Shown in pieces: positions 1 through 12,210 of a stretch of 64,000 nucleotides of DNA. The stretch is from Syngnathus acus. Lineage: Eukaryota > Chordata > Actinopteri > Syngnathiformes > Syngnathidae. The stretch covers positions 3,202,476 to 3,266,475 of the forward strand of contig NC_051089.1 in assembly GCF_901709675.1 (NCBI RefSeq). The letters are read 5' to 3'. The position numbers were made by a program, and so were the translations under genes. Numbering within the stretch: the stretch's first letter is position 1; every line of letters starts with the position of its first letter. Under the pieces are notes generated by a model, which worked only from the letters and a program-made list of their open reading frames with translations, was not told the DNA's origin and searched no databases.

Positions 1-1445
1 GACTTTTTCGTACCCAAGAGAAACCAAAAGCAACAATAACAAAGTCACGTAACTGAAAGTAAAAGTTTTGATTAACAGTCCAATGAGGGAACTAGTAATG
101 TCCCGATACGGCTAATACTTATGAAAATATATAACCTATATAATTTACGGAAATATATGTAACTTGTGAAATATACGAAGTTTTATTTGACACAATGACA
201 AAAAATGCGAACAAAGAATTTTCTTTCTGAAGCAGATGTGTCCAAATGTCGCGGTATAGCGCCAACTACTGCTGAGGAGGACTCACTCAAATCAGTATTA
301 ACTATCGGTGGCCAGTATCGGCCCATCCCTAAAACACGCACAGAATAACTATATATGAGCGAATTTTCTTACGAATCAGTACATCAATATTGAGCAATAG
401 CTGTACATATTGTGATTTTTTTTTCAATATTGTTATTTACCGCATGATGTCATTCGAGGCTACGCAAGACTTCCATCCATAAGTCAACATCCAAAACGAG
501 CTGTGTTATAGGTACACTTAAGTGGAGCATGTTGAGCATTTTTGCATTTTTACTGCATGTCGAACAACGTTCTGCATTTTAAGCCTTCCCTCTCTGATTT
601 ATACGATCGACCGCGTAAAAAGAATCACAAATCACGGCGGAGTAAAATGTATAACCCCCGCCTTTACCTGCCTTGATTATAAATCCATCGACTCAAGTCG
701 TGTCACGTGACAGCCACCCCCCGCCCTTACCCGCCGCATTCTAAAAACAATTTTTAAACACCCATCCCCAATGGGAATTTTGACAAATGGCCTGCGTCGT
801 GTCGCGCTCGGGTGGCGGTTGCCATGGGGGCGGGGTTTAAAGGTGAGGCGTCCGAGCGGGGTGCCTGATGAAATTGCACGACGAATTGATTGATCTCACG
901 GCACGCGTCTTTGCAATGCAGCTAAAACTGATGCGTCTAGATTAGTGTCAGAGGGGCGGCTGAAGGACAATGAAGGCGCTCGCCAGGAGACGTGACCTTC
1001 TCGCAGGCGCACACACATATGCTCGGGCTGATGGCGGGAAACCAAGAGCTCGGGGAAATGTCGTCATGCCAGACAACAGGCCAAAAAGAAAAGAGATAAT
1101 ATGAGGCAGGGAGGAGGTTGCAGATGTTTCAATTCGTATTCATTAGCATGGCTTTCCATTACTGACTGGAAAAGAAGCCAGTGCAAGCCGCATAAGCACA
1201 CACACACAAACACGGTTGCATAAAAACAATATCAGTCACCACATATTCAATGTACAATTTATTTTTAGTACCAGAAAGAACGAGGGCCAGCCAGCCGCCA
1301 GCAGAAGTTGAGGGACTAAAACAATAAAAGAAGCAGGGTTCACCCAAAATAAACAGCTTTTTAATCATATATTGAAAAAAAACCTAAAACTAAACTACCA
1401 ATTAATTTATTATTTCTTGTTTTCGTGTTGGTTGATCGGCTAAGT
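1..1445. other. no gene seen
   Basis: AT-rich to about 430, then mixed, with a GC-rich part (about 690-1060). Short open frames on both strands have no recognisable domain, splice context or homology that I can see. Confidence 0.6.
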
Positions 1446-1731
1446 CAGGGGAGTCAAACTCCTTTTTATTGCGAGCCACATCGGAGTTAGGGTTTCCCTC
1501 GTGGGGCAATTAATGACTTAACTAGAAATGGTTGACCCCTCATATTTTCACAGATACAAGACAGAATCCAGCAGCAAAACTTCAATAATTTTCTTTTTTT
1601 TTCAAATTTTTTACAGTTTTGATATTTTAACGAGAATCATTGAGTTGACACACATGATTTGCCTTACTGGGCCGCATAAAATGATAAGACGGGCCGGATC
1701 TGGCCCTCGGGCCTTGGGTTTGACACGTGTG
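1446..1731. mobile_element. hAT-type MITE
   Basis: The left end CAGGGGAGTCAAACTC and right end GGGTTTGACACGTGTG are diverged inverted termini of the CAGGGGTGTCAAAC family. Internal hallmarks are GCGAGCCACAT near the left end and GGGCCGGATCTGGCCC near the right. The 8 bp outside each end match at 7 of 8 positions (GGCTAAGT and GTCTAAGT), as expected for a hAT target-site duplication. It is non-coding, so it would have been mobilised in trans. Confidence 0.85.
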
Positions 1732-4700
1732 GTCTAAGTGAAGACACCTGTGTTAATTAAGTGAGCGTGTTTACTAAACGGTCCTCCTGCATGCAGCAGT
1801 GAGTGGTGTGTCATCAGACCAGATCGTCCTCCTCGTCTTTATTTTATTGTTATCCACCAAGTTTGGTGGAATTGCAAGAGTTTCACACAAGTAACCTATT
1901 ACAGTATGGCTACTCTGCCAAGACTTTTAGCAACAACATGCAAACTAATCACCGAAAAGACTTAAAGCATTGTCGAACACGGCGTGATGAACGGTCAAAT
2001 ACAACAACGGCGCTGCTAATTAGTTCGACTGCATTTGCGGCTTTAAATCAACCGCTGTCGTCTCGTCTCCAAACTAATTGGCTGTCCGAGTCATGTAAAA
2101 GCGGCGGGAGATTACCAGCGTGGCAGAGGGGGCTTCTCCGTCCGGATTCCCGTAAAGCGCCGAATCAGCAGATCGCTAATCGTCGTCGTCTCAGCGGCGC
2201 GAGTTAGAAAAATGTGTTAATGAACGCTAGAAGCTGTCAAGGGTGGCCTCGGTGCGGATATCTGACGTAGGAGGAAAGTAGATGATGATGATAATGTGTG
2301 AGGAATGTCGGAAGAACCTCCACCAGGGAAGAGAATCATGTGAATTATGAGTAGACCCCCCAAAGATTCAAGCCTAGAAAGACACTGGAATTCCGCAAGC
2401 CTAAGTTTTGAAGTTCGGCCAAAAATGAACATTCCCTGAAATTTAATTAGAATATTTTTTTGGAAGCAACATGAAATTTGGAGCTACTGTGCAGACTTGG
2501 GTTATTAATTTTTTCTTCATCAGTCTAAATAAATAAATAAATGAAAATAAATAAATATACTATGTTTAAGGAATTTTTTTGGTTTGTCAGTTTGGTTTCC
2601 ACCCATTGAGCTTTTTTTTCTTGGAAGCATGCGTGGGGAAACTGACAATCTGCAGCATTTATACGGTTAGGTGTTTATCAAGATTTTCAGCTCTCCAAAG
2701 TGCCTGCTGAAAGTCAATATGAAAAAAAGTGAAAACAGACGAGGAGGCGAAATGAAACCGCATAATTGGTGATGCTTTCAGGTTGAGCAGTTTGAGAATT
2801 CTTCCACCAAAAAGCCTTAAAAATACATTAAGTACGTTAGCAATCTTGTAACGGGAGGAACAAAAAGTATAATTGCACGGCAGAGGGAGCAACAACAAGC
2901 TTTATTTCGAGCAGCTCTCTCTCTCTGGAGGCGAGACGCCGCTCGACACCCGTCCAAAAGTCATTCTAATTGGAGAGGCGGGAGAAAGTTTGTCAGAAAA
3001 GAAGCACGCTGGCGAGGGACGTCCCCACACTCAATGTGTCAATCGTTTTTGTTTTTTCTGTCTGTTTTTACCCCAGCGCCAAGCCAAGCCACGCAAATTT
3101 GTCTTTGTTTTGAAAGCTTTTATTTGGACATGAATTAAACATGCGAGCCGCGCAGGCGGGTTCTCTGACAGCCAGGAAGCGCTCTGTGACGAGTTGCACC
3201 TTAATTGCCTTGATGGCGTCCTCGCCGAGCTGTCGTCGTTTGTGCGCACGAGATGGCGTTGGGATGCAACGGTACGGCAGAATCACGCTACGCAAGGTAG
3301 TTAGGCTTAAAATCACGGTTTGGTTCAGTAAGTCAACATTTTTATAATAATAATTTTATTTTAATAAAAATTTTAATAATATTTAAATATAATAGACCTC
3401 AAATTTTCAATAAGAATGATCAATTTTAATGATAATAGTAATATAATTTTAAAAATATTAATATTTTAGTGATATTTAAATATAATATAATACACCTACA
3501 ATTTTAATAATAACGATAAATTTGAATAATAATTTTTGCATTTGTTGAGTTTTGGAATACAGGGCAGTCTTCCCAATATTCATTCACGTGGAGTTCTTGT
3601 CTATGTTGCGCACTCCCAAATCAATAGACTCGTGCCCCGACGACGTTTAGAAGACAAGCAGGTGACCTCGTGAGGCTTAACTCATCTTATCTAATTAGAA
3701 ATCCCCTTCGTTGTTTCGAGGAGCTAATAAACAAGCACGGGTGCTAAAAGATCTGACATGGGGAATATCATAATGCGTGCGTCACAACGATAACTTCAAT
3801 CAGCGCTGTTGATTGTCGTCGTGTTGCTGACCACACGTCCTTGAAAGTAACTTAATCACGACGCTCTGATTAGTTTAAATCTTCTTCAATCAATTAGAGA
3901 ATTGTTTGGAGCAATGTCATAAAGTCCACAAGAGTGAAAAGGACGGATACTGATGAGGAGTTGAGTTTGTTTATCAACCTTTGGAGTGTTCCTGATTTGC
4001 ATCAGGTCAACGCTGCCAACTTCCACAGATGATGGACATGTTGGACCTTTTTTCTCCACATCACAGTCTAAGCAGACCTCTTTGCCATAATTACCAATAG
4101 AGTGGTGTTTTTTGTCTCCCTGATTTTGGCTTTGATATATTTATTTATTTATCTAGTATCTGAAATAAATAAAATAATAAAAATAAATGACAAAAATAAA
4201 AAATATAATTATATCATAATATATATAATATAAATTTTCCCCAAATTTTGTCTTTGATGTAATTTTTTTATTTATTTAGTATCTGAGTTAAAATAATAAA
4301 AATAAATGATAAAAATAACCAATAAAAAATATATAAAATAAATAATGAACGATTACATAATAAAATAAAATAAAAAATACAAATAAAATATAATGAACAA
4401 TTACGTGAATACAGAAAATTGGAAGAGTTACTTAAAATGGCCAATAAATTCGATTCTACTTTGAGCACGTACTGTTGATTCCCCAATAGTAGCATTCAAA
4501 CTAATATTGGCATTCATATCTACATCTGCCTCCACTCAGAACATTCAAGCATCTGAATGTGGGAATAAAAAACTGCTTGCAATCACCTGAATTTCTGAGG
4601 AGACCTCCGCCCCTCCCATCCCCGAACCCCCCTTGGCCTCCCTTAGCAAAGCTCCAGATTGCACTTGCCACGGTGCAACCGATGCAGGGATTGCACATTT

Positions 4701-4913
4701 TCATACATGCGAGTTCAAATGATAGATGAGGCAATCTAGAAAAGTTGTGCCGGGAGATACATCAGCAGGCGGGAGACGCACCAAACAAAACAAAACCAAA
4801 AAAAAAAAAAAAGAAGAAGCTGGCTCCCCTCAGGACGGGACGCTCGCATACATATTCACACAGTGCGAGTATGGGAAGAGATGTGTCAAAATTATTCACA
4901 CAAATACACTCGC
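1732..4913. other. no gene seen; AT-rich tracts
   Basis: Contains moderate-GC stretches (1790-2200, 2870-3330) and two strongly AT-rich tracts (3340-3540 and 4130-4400) of AATAAT and AAAT type. An A/AG-rich run lies at 4797-4818. The longest open frame (1803-2207, 134 codons) shows no domain and no codon pattern suggesting a gene. Confidence 0.6.
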
Positions 4914-5050
4914 GATTTAAAATCACGAATATATTGTGGATTGGAAAAAACAAATGTGAAAATCGCGCATATATTTGTAGATCTGAAAAAGACGTGAAAA
5001 TCACAAATTTATTTGTTGATTTAAAAAAACACATGAAAATGTGTTTGTAT
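4914..5050 (+). repeat. 39-bp tandem repeat, three to four copies
   Basis: Units containing AAAATCACGAATATATTGT, TGAAAATCGCGCATATATTT and TGAAAATCACAAATTTATTT begin near 4921, 4961 and 4999, with a partial copy at 5037. Periods are 40, 38 and 38 bp, and the copies are diverged. Confidence 0.75.
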
Positions 5051-6039
5051 GAATAATTTTAGACACAATAGCTTGCACGACGCTTGCACCCAGACGTCCC
5101 ATTGTCACTTTTAACGTTTCCTAATGCCACGACTTACTTTGTGAGCAATTTAATTCCTCGACAACAGAGATGAATAATTTATAGCCCGGTGAGACTGACA
5201 TTTAATGAAGCCATTGGTGATGGTGACCTAACAAATTCATCAATGTCTAATTTATTAAACACACCAGAGGGTCGCCCATCCACTGCGGCCATTCATCTTG
5301 CAGAGGGTGTCATGTGACCACCGGGGGCAGAAAAAAAAAAGTATGCGGTGAACCACTCTCGTCAAGTGACAAAACAAACAGCTTGCTGTCAGCATGTTGA
5401 GTATGTAATCGTGATACGTCCCATGAGGGAAACTACTGGAATCGAAAAACTTCAAAGGGAATCGGTAAATCCACAAAACATCTAAACAGGGTTTCAGCTA
5501 AGCTAAAGCCAGAGTGAAACAATAAATAAATAAAAATGAAAAAATTAATAAAACAAAAAAATAAAATAAATAGTCCACAAAGGGAGTTATATAAGCTGGC
5601 CAGCGTCCACAGGATATCGGCACTCACGTCGACATGCGTCACGACTATTTGTCGCGCCTTATTGCCTCCACTTTACTTCCGCCGGGGAGGACGTCATTAC
5701 GGTGCATTGGCCGCTCTCAAGCAGCAGGCTCAGTGGGCCGCGAAAAAACTGACTAATTACTGGAGAAGCTGCGGCAGCTCGTCACGGCGCTGAGTAATAC
5801 TCGGGCTCAAAAGACCACAGGCAGCCCGTCCGTAGCCATTTGTTGTGGACGGCACAAAGGAATGTAAAATGTTTTTAGTTCTAATTGCGAGCAGCGCCTT
5901 TTGAATTGCTTTTGATTTATGCGCGCTTTTAAGCATTTAAGTACGATGGATGTGCAGTTTCGAGAGGCACCGTGAACACTGCAGGTCTGGCCCTCCAGGA
6001 GGTGCCATAGACATCGTTGCTACTCCTACTGGTACCACG
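5051..6039. other. no gene seen
   Basis: Mostly unique-looking sequence with a short AAAT-rich patch (5519-5572). No coding, RNA or mobile feature recognised. Confidence 0.55.
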
Positions 6040-6630
6040 GACAGCACCCCCTTTTTGGTGGTACCACGGACAACTCCATACAGCGGACAGTCCCCTTCTT
6101 GTTCTGGTACCACTGACAGCTCTCTTCTCCTTTCTACCACGGACAGTTCCCTCCCTTCTTATTGTAACGCGGACAGCTCCCTTCTTTCTGGTGGTACCAC
6201 GGACAGTTCCCTCCCTTCTTATTGTAACGCGGACAGCTCCCTTCTTTCTAGTGGTACCACGGACAGTTCCCTCCTTTGTTATTGTAACGCGGACAGCTCC
6301 CTTCTTACTGGTGGTACCACGGACAGTTCCCTACCTTCTTATTTAACACGGACAGCGCCCTTCTTTCTGGTGGTACCACGGACAGTTCCCTCCCTTCTTA
6401 TTTAACGCGGACAGTTCCCTTCTTTCTGGTGGTACCACGGACAGTTCCCTTCTTTCTTATTGTAGCACGGACAGGTCTCTTCTTTCCGGTGGTACCACGG
6501 ACAGTTCCATACTTTCTGGTGGTACCACGGACAGTTCCCTTCTTTCTTATTGTAGCGCGGACAGGTCTCTTCTTTCCGGTGGTACCACGGACAGTTCCAT
6601 ACTTTCTGGTGGTACCATGGACAGTTCCAG
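6040..6630. repeat. minisatellite with 30-bp subunits in 60- and 90-bp order
   Basis: The array uses two related subunits of about 30 bp. A contains GGTGGTACCACGGACAGTTC and B contains TTGTAACGCGGACAGCTCCC. From about 6130 to 6310 they alternate AB with an exact 60-bp period. One-base deletions then give two 59-bp periods. From 6431 the order is AAB with a 90-bp period (6431 and 6521). Each A unit carries the palindrome GGTACC. The multiple-of-three unit keeps several frames open on both strands; these are by-products, not genes. The left edge (6040-6130) is degenerate. Confidence 0.93.
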
Positions 6631-7391
6631 CTCTATGAAAAGAAATTAGGAGACTCTTCACAGCAGGCTGCAACTATGTGAATAGAACAGTTGGGCCATA
6701 TTGGAATAAAAAATATTTTCAAAACATAGCGTTTCAACCCCCCCAACATCTTATCTTGAATTTCAGCATCTGGGATGATTAACAGTGACAGAAAAAAAGA
6801 CTAATTCTAATTAAGGACTAACTTATTTGGGAGTTAGTGTGAAAGTTGAACTTTTCTCTTTGGACTGTCAAAACAAAGTCATGATTATGTTTTTTCCCCC
6901 CCTATGAAGTCTCAGCTTCCTCGTAGTAATTTTATTATTAGCTCAGGTGATATGCTGACTCGTCAGGATTTCAAATGGCAATAAACTTGTTTCCTTTAGT
7001 TGTCATTTGTTTCCTTGAGTTGTCACGTCCTGTTCTATTATTGAAACTCAAATGTCACCATCTGTGTCATTTATGAACTCCATCGGAATATATTAGATAC
7101 AGCTAAGCGTGTCTCTCGCAGATCACTCGGAGGTTGCAGCAACGGGGTGAAAGCGAGTATGCAACCTTTGCTTTGGTGGGGTTGGCACATCGCGGCCGGG
7201 AATTCCCGCAGAGACGGGGCTCGCTTCCGGAGGGAACGCAAGCCAATCTCCTGCCTGCTCGTCTACCTGGGAACAGCTGCAGATGCCATCTGCTGAATTC
7301 ATTGTGGTGGCCCAACCCCTGTGGGGATGCTCCACCCCTCCACTCTGACATTTGGGGGAAAAAAATCATTTTATGTTGTTGTTTGTCTGTC

Positions 7392-7534
<143 letters not shown>

Positions 7535-10500
7535 AATAGTAATATGGTTTATCTATATTATATAATATAGCTATTTTTTATCAATATTTTTAAGATATAT
7601 TTTCTAATTATTTTTAAGAATGATGTGGTACATCACATTTGACCAATGAACATTTTTTAGTGTGACAAAGTACAAAATAAATGGACTCCCCTTGTCTGCT
7701 CATGTCGTTCCTGTTTGGTTGTGTGGCAACAACAAAGCGCAGTCAGCACATCCTGAGCTCTAAAATGATCTTAATTAGCATTGGCTCTTAATTGGAATCC
7801 AGATTTTAGGGACATCTTCTCAGTTAATGGAGCTTGACAACGCCTGACTCAGAGCTTTTTCTAGTGTTGGTCAACAGATGGAGAGGAAAGTAGTTTTTTT
7901 TGTCACTGGAGCTGCTGACAAAGTACATGATATAATGTTGAGCCACCTCCTGTTGAAGCCCAAAATATTTCCGCGTGACCATCAGTGAAACCCGATTCCC
8001 GTCCGATGTGTACCACGACGTTCCCGTTATTATGCGACAGTCCATCCGTCTGCCCCGCAGGACAATTTAGCCAGAACAAGGCGCTTCCAAACATCTCTCA
8101 AATGACATTTAGCTTTTGTTGTCTTTCTCTATTATGAATTTTCCCCCCGGCGAAGGCCCAACTTGTGTCTTTGATTAGATTGCCGTCGGGCTGATGCGGT
8201 AGCATTACTTACCTTAATGAGTCGCCGCTAATTGTAATGAATTACCCCGGGGTTTGATACATTAGCCCAGCCACAAACAAACACTCTGTTATATGCTGCG
8301 ACCGCCCTCAGGATTGATTAGAAAATACAATTATGAATGAATAAGTTTGGACTGTTCATGCGTGACAAGTAGCACAAGTCGCGTCCCCTAAAAGTATCGA
8401 TCTGGACTCACATTGGGAATTCCTGAAATCAAATTATGAACCATTGGTCTTACTTGTCTCGATTCTAGCTCATAACCTTTAGCGCTAAAGCTAACTGTCA
8501 ACTCTTGAGCTAACCATTAGCTAACCGTAAAGATAATCTGTTAACTCCTAACCGTAAAGCTAATCTAACGCAGAACTCAGGAAAAACGTGAACTCTGACC
8601 CTTTGGCCTTAGCCTAATCCCAAACTTTAACTGTTATTTTAGCTTTAAAAGGCGAATATTTGTCACTTTGAAGAAGCCATGCAGCATACTGCGAGATAAA
8701 TGAACGGCAAGAGTCGAAACACACGACTGCGCCTTTTCCAACATCATGTCTCAATCTTATTTTGTTGTTGGTGGCTTCTTCCGCTCGACACGCGTTACTG
8801 CCTCCTCTCGTTACCTAACCTAACGGGGCGCCATGCTCGATAGCGAGCCTGCAAAAGCGCAGCTGCCACTAAGTAGCCTGAACCGGCCTGTCAGTCTGAG
8901 GAAACGACTCTTCTTTGCAAGACACCGACTGAGAGCTGTCAGTCCTCTTCACGTTTGGTTCTGATTTATCAGAAAAGCGCTCGGCCGTGGCCGGGACAAC
9001 GGTCGGGGACTTGACTCAATATAATTACGTTCAAACAAAATAAATACGATTTTTTAAATCGTAATGACATCATAGTATATTGACAAACTAATTCCAGATC
9101 TGGAGATTTATTTTCCTTTGTTTGATTATTTTTAACAAAATTAGCACAGATTTGTAAAATGTATTTAAGATCATTAATGACATCAATGGATTGTGCATTT
9201 TGTATTTATCTTTTTTAATTTTACATTTTAAAGCAAAAATCGTCACGTGAGAGTATGTTGACAAACTAATTATAGATTTCAAAATTTCTCATCGAAAACG
9301 TTAATATAGGCGTGATATAGATGAATTATATATTTTTTACATTTTCATCCAAAATAAGATTTAATGATTCAAGAGGATTTATTAGTGTGTCTCAATATAG
9401 TTGTTTGCAAGTTTACTTATTTGACATTGTGCACAGTGATCAACGAGTTCCACCACGTGACATTGAGTGCATCATCCATAGATTAGGACACAGCACATCC
9501 AACAACTCCAAACTAGTCAGACAAGTATGGCCGCCACTGCGTGCACCAGATAGTGTGTTTACTACTTAGGCGGCGAGTCATAGGAGATGTCGTCTTGGAA
9601 TTAATTAAAAGTCAGTAGCGTGAATCGTCAGAACGCTCATTAACGTTGACGCCGCCTGATGTGAATTTTGTTGACAAGCTATCAGCGCAGCGGCATCACT
9701 CAGGCACGTCAAAACGTACAAACACACACACGCACGGCGTAGTCAAGCGAGGCCAGATGAAGCCATCCCTCATGCAGTCCCAGTGTTACCCCCCCTCCAA
9801 AGTCTCCCCCCCACCATCATCACCATCACCCTCATGCTGCGAAACATTAAATTTCTCCTTCAATCTTCTCGTTGTAATTACGGCATATTAATATAATGTA
9901 ATTGGGCGAGACAGAGCAGTGGGATGCGGTGACACACTTACTGACATTAGCAGGCCGTGTTACATTTCCATGGCTTCTATTAAAAAAGGAGTGAGCGAAA
10001 GAGATAGCGAGAGCAGCCCTAATTTTCCTTTGATTAGTGATCACTCCCACCGTTTTTAGCATTTCTGTTTATTTCGATTGGTGGCGGTTTTCGTGAATAA
10101 CCGGCCGGAAGAGTCATCAAATTCATTTAATGATGTTGACGTTGAATTGTACTCATGATTGCAGTGGACTTTTTTTTTTTTTCCAGTCGATGGATTTGTT
10201 CTCATTTTTTCATTGATTTATTTATTGATTTATAATATAATAAAATATAATGTAATAAATAGCAATAAATACTTTATTTATTTATGTATGTATTTATTTG
10301 TTTGTTTATTTATTTAGGCAATTTTTTTTCAGACCAATCAAAGTTGTCCATACATTTCTTCATTATTGTCCATCTCGAAAATTCAGATTGAGTTCCGCAT
10401 CATAGAATTGACTTCAGGGGTGTAAGATTAAAATCAATAGGAAGATGTTTTGACTTTTTAGCTAAATATCTTTTTGCTAGGTCCCCAAATCACAAGAATA

Positions 10501-11883
10501 GCAAGTTTTCACTGCATGATAAATGTTTCATCTGCTCTTCACGTAAGTTGAGGGTTGAAGAAGAAAAAGTGCATTTGAGTCACAATGGCCACACGGGTAC
10601 TTGACCATATCGATCATACGGCGATGGCAATCACTCGGTTTGAGAAAAACCTCGGCTTGCCTGATTGTCTGTTTTCTCGTGACCGCATCTCACAAAGTGA
10701 TAAGACCTCAATTACCCAACAGTAGAGAGCTAACGTGTCCGAGGCAGCGAGCCTGTTACTCGCCGGAATGACTCTCGGAATGTCATTTCTTGCACATATG
10801 ATGACGATCTAGTGTGCTTCACTGCCTGCGTTCTTTACCAGTCGAACTCCAAATAAAAGTACGTTTTGTAAAAGGTACTATTTGTGAAAATGTGGCACAA
10901 TCCCTCCACGGTCTCCATTATTGAGATGTTTATGTATGGCTATCAAATTAAATTTGAATCCAGTTTGACCCATCAATGTGAAATTCGGTGGACTTGTCTA
11001 CTATAACAGGGCACACAAAAAAATCTCGAAAAACCACAAGAAGTCCCCGCCCCCAATTTCAGTTGTGAATCTTTTATGTGTCTTCTAATTTGGGTGGAGC
11101 TTGGTGTCCACTTTCGGTGATCATTTTGATGATTCGCGTGCAAAAGGGTGTGTGAGGGCCCATTATTCAATCCTTAATTTAATAGAAGAACGAATCATAT
11201 TATAGCACTTTATATAATGAGACGCAAAAAAAAAAAAAAATCAACTTGTTTACTCTGTGTACTCGACTGGAGGTCACCTCACATAGAAACCTTTTTCCAT
11301 CAGCACAAAAAAATAAATGTCCAGCCTACTCCAACACACGTTTGAACAACCTGTACGACAGCATAATGCGCACCGCCCAGGGCTTATTCTGCTGTTTGTC
11401 CTCAGCGACGGCCCGAGGAAGGGGGTCCCGGCCCCTGCGCCGAGGGATCGTTACTCCGATGAACAAAGCCTCCATTGTAAACAGGCTCATTGAGTTCTGG
11501 TGCGGCACAGTCCGTTGTTGCCCCTATTTGTCACATCGATCATTATACGCGAGCTGCCGGTGGGGAACGGAGCGAGCGAGAAAAAAAAATTGGAAAACGC
11601 TTATTGACTCATCAAAAACATCTGAAACATGGTTACGTTTATGGGATGCGCTTGTGTGCTCTTAAAGAGAAATCACTTGAAGTATCACGTCGGGAGAACG
11701 GTCGCAGTTGTAAGTACAAACGAGAGTGAGCCAAAGCTCATTAGCACGCTATATGCTAACTCACCGGCCGCAATATTAGGCTAAGTAGACTTTCTCACTT
11801 TAATGACATCCGATAGAAGATGTAAATAGAAAAACAAACCTTTAGAGACGTAGAGTTCACGTACCACCTCATAGAATAGTCAA
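7535..11883. other. no gene seen; mixed unique and low-complexity DNA
   Basis: Contains a degenerate GCTAACC-rich patch (8465-8575), ATTT-rich DNA at 10195-10320, and moderate-GC stretches such as 8130-8330 with several TAAT cores (GTAGCATTACTTACCTTAAT). The latter could be regulatory, but nothing in the window proves it. Confidence 0.5.
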
Positions 11884-12210
11884 CATCCCTGAAAGTAAAA
11901 TGGCGCCTTCAAACAAAATGGCCCCCTTCGGTGCCATTTTAGGTGAATTCTGAGGCTAGTACTCCTATTTCTGTTAATATTTTTGCCATTTAATAGTGTC
12001 AAATACATTACACATGAGATATTTGGTATTTGTGGTATTTGATATTTGAATGGCCGGCATCCCCAAAAGAAAAATGACGCCTTCAAACAAAATGGCCGCC
12101 TTCGGTGCCATTTTAGTGAATTCCGAGGTTCGTACTCCAATTTCTATTAATTTGTTGACAATTTAACAGTGTCAAATACGTTACACACGAGATATTTGGT
12201 GTTTTTATTG
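11884..12210 (+). repeat. 174-bp tandem duplication
   Basis: Two diverged copies start at 11884 and 12058. Both contain GCCTTCAAACAAAATGGC, then CCTTCGGTGCCATTTT, then a GTCAAATAC(A/G)TTACACA block and GAGATATTTGGT. Within each copy AAAATGGC and GCCATTTT form a short inverted repeat. A minus-strand open frame spans both copies but resembles no protein I know. Confidence 0.85.

Noticed and set aside
1803-2207. 134-codon plus-strand frame
   Set aside because: No domain, no splice or promoter context, and composition like the surrounding intergenic DNA.
5950-6673. Open frames of 70-151 codons on both strands
   Set aside because: They lie over the 30-bp-unit minisatellite; a repeat unit divisible by three keeps many frames open on both strands without selection.
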